Assembly: GCA_029204225.1 (NCBI GenBank)
Contig: CM055111.1
Location: 14,031,011-14,095,010 of the forward strand
DNA length: 64,000 bases
Origin: Diphasiastrum complanatum
Taxonomy: Eukaryota > Streptophyta > Lycopodiopsida > Lycopodiales > Lycopodiaceae
Direction of reading: 5' to 3'
Below are positions 58,087 through 64,000 of the stretch, one piece after another; the first letter of the stretch is position 1; the number at the start of each line of letters is the position of its first letter. The notes under the pieces were generated by a model. That model worked only from the letters and a program-made list of their open reading frames with translations. It searched no databases and was not told where the DNA came from. The position numbers and the translations under genes are program-made.

Positions 58087-58130
58087 GGCGTTGCAAGTGT
58101 CGACTTCAAGGGTAGTTTGCACACCGCCTT
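58020..58130 (-). other. tRNA/SINE-like B-box sequence
   Basis: On the minus strand, agagttcgattccgg contains GTTCGATTC, matching the pol III B-box consensus. No cloverleaf could be folded and no clear A box, poly-A tail or target duplication was found. Could be the head of an old SINE. Confidence 0.25.
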
Positions 58131-58769
58131 TAAATGCTGGGGTAGGACCCCCCCTCTCCTCCCTCCGCACACATGTATTTGGTGCCTGGCCACAAAATGT
58201 TAAAATTGGGCCACTGCCTTAAATGATTGGATTGGGCTCCTCTGGCAAAGGCTTTATCTGTGATGAAGTGATCAATTAAAGCTTGTGAAGGAATCAAAGG
58301 ATTTATCTCAAATGTTTTGAGCTGAATCAATCGTTTCACACTAATGGCAAGTCCCTTTGCCTTGTCGGCCGTTTTTTAAACCTTGATGGGCAATGGACCA
58401 CTCTCCTTTTAGACTTGGCTCGATAAGTGTGAAATGGAGGGTGGCAGGTTCATTGGTTAATCTGAATCCTTGCCGTATCATTGGTTCATTTTTCTAAACT
58501 TGCCCTTGACAACTGAAAAGCAATATCCCTAGGTCCAGAAAATGGGCTTGACTCTACGTGGCAAGGGTCCCATGCCACCTCGTCTTGGCACATTGTGGCA
58601 ACTCCATGTAAGTTGATCAATTCCAAAGTGGAAAGTCCCAAAGCCCTCCTTGAAATTTATCTCATGGACAAGTGCTATAAAAACGTCAATTTTACATGCC
58701 CATACATTTTTTATTGCTTAAAAATTTGTAATCAATTCAACCAAACACTTGTATTATGGAATCGATAAG

Positions 58770-59060
58770 GCAAATGACATTATGCCCTATAATGTCATAG
58801 AAGAGGCCTAGAGATTTTATCCTGCGACACCTTACAAAGTCGCATGCCATTTGCCTGGAATACTTACATTGCATAATGAGCACATTGGCTTGGGCAAATG
58901 ACATAATGCCCTGTAAGGAGTCATAGGTGAGGCCTGGGGGGCCAAGCTCGTCCCTAGGCCTTACCGAGCATCAGGTTAATTGCCTAGATACGTCCATTGC
59001 ATAATGAGCATATTGGCTTGGCCAAATGGCATTTTGCCTTGTAAGGAATCATAGGCTATG
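58770..59060. repeat. Three imperfect tandem copies, about 110-130 bases
   Basis: Each contains '(g/t)gcaaatgacattatgcc', 'gtcatag' and 'gaggcc', and the last two add cattgcataatgagca followed by attggcttgg. Starts are near 58770, 58890 and 59020. Confidence 0.8.
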
Positions 59061-61170
59061 CCCAGTTTTTTTACATCACATCATACACCCATGCTAATAA
59101 GCATAAGTAAAATTTTGGCTCGTTCTATGCATAAGGGAATGGTATTTCTAGATGCTTTCATGGTAGTTCTAATTTTCGCAGCTCGAGCATTGTAGCTATA
59201 CCTAGAGTTCACTAGAATTACCATTCCTCTATACTATAAGGTTTCTCCCAAATGTTGAGCTAAAAAATATATCCATGGACCATCATGTCTAGGCAAAGCA
59301 AAGCAGGTCTAGTTTACCATATTCACCTACCCTTTATATCATAAAAAAGTACATAACCATAAACTTACATGCCTCTAAAGGTTTGTGAGTGTCACATTAT
59401 ATCATAAAAAAAAGACCACAATTATAAAGTTGCATGCCCATAGACACTTCTAGTGTCAATATAGATTTTGAATTCAATTGGTTTCTCAACTAGAATTACG
59501 CACAAAGGCTTTTTGAGACACGCGCTAGATTTTGTTGGGTAAGAGAGGAAAAGCTTCACTAGTGACTCAACCATTACACCAAAGAATGGTTTCTTACCAC
59601 TTATAGTTCTTCAAAAAGACCATTGACCAATATGTAAAGTCTTGACTTTGGGGAGTGCCTTTAAGACTATTGAAGAGTGAAGGAATGTGGGATGTGAACA
59701 AGCATATGGATTCACATAGAAAACATGGCAATAACATACATCCAACAAGTCAAAGACAATAACAAATAAAATTTATGCTACCTCAAATCTTACATAACAA
59801 AAGGTCCATATTGAGTTCAACCATCATTAGCTAGCACATAATAGTGAGACCTGAAATTTTTCCTATAATTTTGATTGGCTGCAATTTTTGGCCTAAAAAA
59901 TAAGTAGCTCTTACAAATGCGATATTGAAAATATGAAGCCCTTGCCAAACAAAATCTAAAATTACAAAGCCCTCTTGGACAAAAACTAGATTTATATGTC
60001 TCTAAAGGTGTTCGTGGGCTTGCCATAAATTTAGAGTAATGATTTTGAGACACATGTTATTCTGGATAGTGTGTGTTTATCAACACACTGTAGGCAATAA
60101 TGGCTTGCCCTCTTGTTGGTACTAAGAGAGCACTCACCCTTATTGCCCTACAATCTGCCTCAACACACATTATTTAGGAACATTGTGCTAATTTGTTTTG
60201 CTTTTCAAGCTTCATTTGCTCCCATGTCATGTGCAATGTGGACTAGTTTTTGGTTTTGCTTGATTAGCTTCATTTCTAATAAAAAAAAAAATCTTTGTTT
60301 TGATCAATTTAATTGTCCCTAAATCGTGTGCATTATGCAGATCTGAATATGAACACGAGGATGGTAGTTATACTAGATTCATGATCAATCCTCTCTTTTT
60401 GTTGGTGTTGATTCAAATCAATGCCACAACTAGGAAACTACAATCTATTTGCGTTATTGTGCACCTGAACCTTTAATAATGCTACTTCAAGGAACTTCAC
60501 ACAAGTATCCAAAGCAATGTTTATAGTTTCAAGGATGTATGATATGAACATAGATATCAATGACATCATCAAAAAATTTGTGCTCGTCAATTTGACAAAG
60601 GATTTGATTTCATTTGTGTAGATAATTGGATAAAAATCTTGTATCACTTCTTTTGGTATGATACAAAAGAAGGCAAGCTAAGGTCATGTTTTTTGCATCG
60701 TATTTTGTTTTTTTTTTGTGGCATGTTGGTGGCAACAAGATTATGATGTATGTACATGGAATTCTTTTGCCTTTTCTAGTGAGTATAAGTGGATATAATT
60801 CACAGTTAGAAAAACACTTGGAATTAAAATAGTCTTTTGTGGAGAAAGAGGGAGGTTCACAACGAAATTAGCATAATTATAAACAAGGGTGGAAACTAGA
60901 CCAAGGCTGGGGAGAAGAGAGGCCAAATTTTATCCTACAAAAGAGAAAGTGGCCGAATCAAGAAGCCCTAATTTGATTAAGACTGCACATGATGATGATA
61001 TGCTTTAAGACAATGAGGTTATCCCTCTCTCCCTAATCCAATAACTAATCTAGATCCATTCATTGCTGCATATTTACTCGCATTGTCGCATAGTCTGTAA
61101 AAATACACGAGAACTGCAAACAGGTATCTATGCGACAATCAAACTATCGAAGGAGTCTCGACAGCAAAGG
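59061..61170. other. AT-rich spacer
   Basis: No ORF with recognisable similarity, no LTR pair and no RNA gene seen. Confidence 0.4.
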
Positions 61171-61230
61171 AGTATCAACTATCAACTATCGACTATTGAC
61201 TATTGACTATTGATTATCGACTATCGACAA
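61171..61230. repeat. Short tandem repeat of (t)atcgactat units
   Basis: About seven copies of a 9-10 base unit (atcaactat, atcgactat, ttgactat) in a row, followed by several tcgaa strings to 61300. Confidence 0.9.
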
Positions 61231-62095
61231 AAGCTCGAATGTTCGAACAACTATCGAATTGAACATTCGAGCCCTTGTCAACCTCAACTCTAGCTCGAAT
61301 CGACAATTGTCAACTGTCTAATTAGTATAATATCACTCTTAATAAAGGTAATCAAACTAGTTTTAGCACCGTGTAATTAATCTGACAATGATAGTTATCT
61401 TGATAGTGACAGCCATGATCATCGCCTATCACAGTAGCAACAACTGCGATTGCCGCCAAAATCCATTTTAGACAACGTAGCTCAATGTGTCTATACACTT
61501 GTATATATATCAAAATAAATGTACATCTTAGCATTGTGAATTGAATTGAAGCATCTGAACAAAGATCTAGTACAGAGCAATTAATTCAAGATAGAGAGTG
61601 TTGTTGGATTCCTATCCTCTCCATCCCTATCTTTCTTCTAATCTAGATCGATTCACTAACTGTTGTAAATATGTGTATAGTTGCACACTCTGCAGAATTA
61701 CACTTGTTTTCTAATAGTCTGCATAAATACAAAGAAATTCGTGACAGAGTCTTGACGACACAAAAGTGTTCGACCACCTCAGCTATTCAGCATTCGCCAC
61801 GTCGAACATTTCAACGACCTTGACTTTTGACCATTCAACCATTCAGCCATGTCGAAGGTCTGCCACATCGAACATTTTCTATTTGACTTTCAAGCTCACA
61901 AGCTGGTCTCCTATCAACAATCTCAAGTCAAATTGATCAGAAGGTGACTCAACCTTACCATCATCATAATCGGGCAAAATATCCAACAGATTCAGATACT
62001 GTCTGAAAGTGACTGACAACAGCACGTAGTGGATTAATCCAATTTGCAATGTATAGATTAACCATTCTTTTAATCAGCTAGCCATCACTAAAAAA

Positions 62096-62420
62096 CTTTC
62101 TATTGTTTGGGAAGACAGGACTATGATTTTAAAATGCCATTCAAGCTATTAAGTAGTATAACTTCTTTTTGACATGGATAACAACTGACGCTCAGCTATG
62201 ACACCTGTCTTTCCCACTATACTAACTCATGCGTTTTTGTGTTGTGGGATGGTGGCAGGTATCAACTGGACGTCTTGAAAGTGGTTATGCTTTATGGTGC
62301 TTTTTCATTACTGTATTTTACTTTTCAGCTATATTTTACCTTGTTGGATTATGAATAAAGGCTTCAAAAGGTTTTGGTCTTGCTTTGTCAAGAGAAACTA
62401 GGTGAAATTTGGTAACTCTC
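62096..62420 (+). repeat. Dispersed direct repeat, copy 2
   Basis: Diverged copy of 54334-54660 in the same orientation, with the same block order and the same short CT run at its end. Confidence 0.85.
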
Positions 62421-62769
62421 TCTCTGCATCCTAGTGGTGTAAATTCAACTATTCCTTGATTGGGATAGTACTGAAACCTTTATCTTTTATCCGATTCATA
62501 AGCTAACAAAGGTCTGTTTTCATGTTTTAGTCCACAAGACGCTGCCTCTTTGAGTTATGGGGAGCCCCTTCCTCCACTTAATCATTTTATACTGACACTC
62601 ATTGGACTGGAGGATTAGGTTTTGTGCCCGATTGATCTTCTTGAGACTATTGAATGGGCCAAAATATATCTTGAGTTTGTTAAAAATAAATATACTTTGA
62701 ACTTAGTGGAAAATCTCTCTAGTCGTCTGAATGATTTTGTCTAAAGATTTGAAGAAGAGAAAAGATTTT

Positions 62770-64000
62770 ATAATTTGCACATTTGAAAAGTGTTTATGTG
62801 CCTGGAAAATGACAATGGTAATACTCCTTCTGATATTTCCTCATATGTTGTTGATGCCCCTTTATCACCTCACCCTCTTGTCTTTCTTGATGACCTTGAT
62901 GAGAATAGTGCCTCTCAGCTCGAGATCTTCTCTCAATATATCTGCGACATTGGTGACCAGTCCTCTTATGATTTCTGCCAATCTAAAAGCTGCCAAGTCT
63001 CCTTCGTTCCTGGCAAAATTATTGAGTACAAATCCACACTCACGTCCTATAAACTCTAAAGTCTTCCATCCGTCATTTTTCTTGCTCCCATATCTATCGA
63101 TCTTTGGATCATGATGACACATTTGAAAAAAAAAATACAACTCTACAAGTTGGTTGCCCTACATAAAAATCCCTCACTTGAGACTCCTGTTGCCTTAGAC
63201 ACCATTATTCATATGAGCAAATTCAAACCCTCCCATTGACCCTCTAAGCAAACCTGGGCCAGAATTAGAGGTCACTTCGAAACTGGTTTCAATAGAATGA
63301 ACCTCCACTAAGCCAGAATCTAGAACTGGAAAAGACTTTTTTTCAAATGTAGATGTGGAGATAAATGCAAAAACAACTCTTCCATCATCTGGTTTGACCG
63401 TGCAGTCTAGTTCATGATGAATAACCTAGCCAAATTCTTCCTTGGTGCCTCCCTCCAAAACCAAATGAATGCCTTCTTCATGTGGCTACATAAACTTGCT
63501 AGGGATGTTGTGAAAGCACACCTAACTTTTTTTTTATTAGTCAGTACATGATTGATGCCTCCCTCGAACTCACAAAAGACTCCTCTGCCAAATTTTTAGC
63601 ACTCTTGGGAGACACCGAAAATATCCGTGACTTACCAAGTGTAAAATGTGAAGGTTCAATTTTACAAAAATCATTAGAAAAAGGTCTAAATCATATCCCT
63701 TTAAGACAAGCTAATATCAACGAAGTTGTTTCTGAAATTTATGATGGTTGGTTCAAACTTGTGAAGCTCTTGTCTTCTTATAAAAACCTAGACGGAATTA
63801 CAAAAAAGGAGCATGTTGTCTTCTGTAAAAATATCGCTTTAGACTCAATCAGAAATGGTAAATGGCTTCATGGAAACACCAGTACACCATCTAAATGTAA
63901 GATTGCCAATGATGAACTACAATTGCTTACCAACTTTCTCTACGTAAATGGTATTGATAAAACACAACATAGCCCTTGCTTCATGTGTAAATTCTTTGAT
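62770..64000 (+). pseudogene. Decaying element gene, possibly reverse-transcriptase type, runs off the right edge
   Basis: A coding-like plus-strand reading starts near 62790 (MFMCLENDNGNTPSDISSYV). It continues through stops and frame changes (ARIRGHFETGFNRMN at about 63250; FLGASLQNQMNAFFMWLHKL at about 63442) into an ORF from 63548 that is still open after 151 codons at the window edge. That ORF includes KGLNHIPLRQANINEVVSEI and SPCFMCKFFD. A 'KGLN(F/H)IP' block precedes the reverse transcriptase of Penelope-like elements, which gives the tentative call; no catalytic RT motif lies inside the window. Upstream decay and downstream openness suggest uneven loss. Confidence 0.4.

Noticed and set aside
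58020-58100. tRNA gene on the minus strand
   Set aside because: A B-box-like GTTCGATTC is present, but the T-stem does not pair and no cloverleaf or anticodon arm can be drawn.

Overview
The window is nuclear DNA from a land plant with a large, repeat-rich genome. The evidence is a two-domain DUF642 cell-wall protein, introns of 3 to 7 kb with normal GT-AG borders, LTR retrotransposons of plant Copia and Gypsy type, and AT-rich spacers full of old repeats. A fern, lycophyte, conifer or other non-flowering plant is plausible because of the long introns and the odd elements, but the sequence does not fix the lineage. Nothing looks bacterial or organellar.

Left third (1-30.5 kb). Two multi-exon host genes face each other. 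A DUF642 gene on the plus strand has three exons (4732-4828, 10645-11166, 18519-19105), giving a 401-residue secreted protein with a likely GPI-anchor tail. An AlkB-like Fe(II)/2-oxoglutarate dioxygenase on the minus strand has seven exons between 30449 and 21389, giving a 410-residue protein with an N-terminal UBZ4-like zinc finger. In both genes every junction keeps phase. The introns hold most of the mobile DNA: a tRNA-derived SINE with a perfect 14-base target duplication, a decayed Copia element with both LTRs and a primer-binding site, two hAT-like MITEs with 8-base target duplications, and Copia and Gypsy pol scraps.

Middle (30.5-47.6 kb). This is mostly decayed retroelements: a minus-strand Copia pol (32.7-34.2 kb), a Ty3/Gypsy body with a second RNase H downstream of integrase (35-39.9 kb), and Copia fragments at 40.7-41.0 and 46.5-47.6 kb. 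Between two inverted repeats (40503-40661 and 46116-46310) lies an unusual block: a strongly divergent, intronless histone H3/CENH3-like gene, a motif-rich divergent promoter, a decayed plus-strand gene, a decayed minus-strand gene with a transposase-like look, and an array of eight near-palindromes. This block is the best candidate for something undescribed.

Right third (47.6-64 kb). A hAT transposon remnant (BED finger, 13-residue tandem repeats, DUF659 domain) carries the same terminal sequence as the MITE at 9.5 kb. A single-exon 374-residue plant-specific gene is at 55646-56770. A G-box/TATA promoter-like site follows near 57.9 kb. The right edge is entered by a decaying plus-strand element whose last ORF is still open at base 64000 and may belong to a reverse-transcriptase element.
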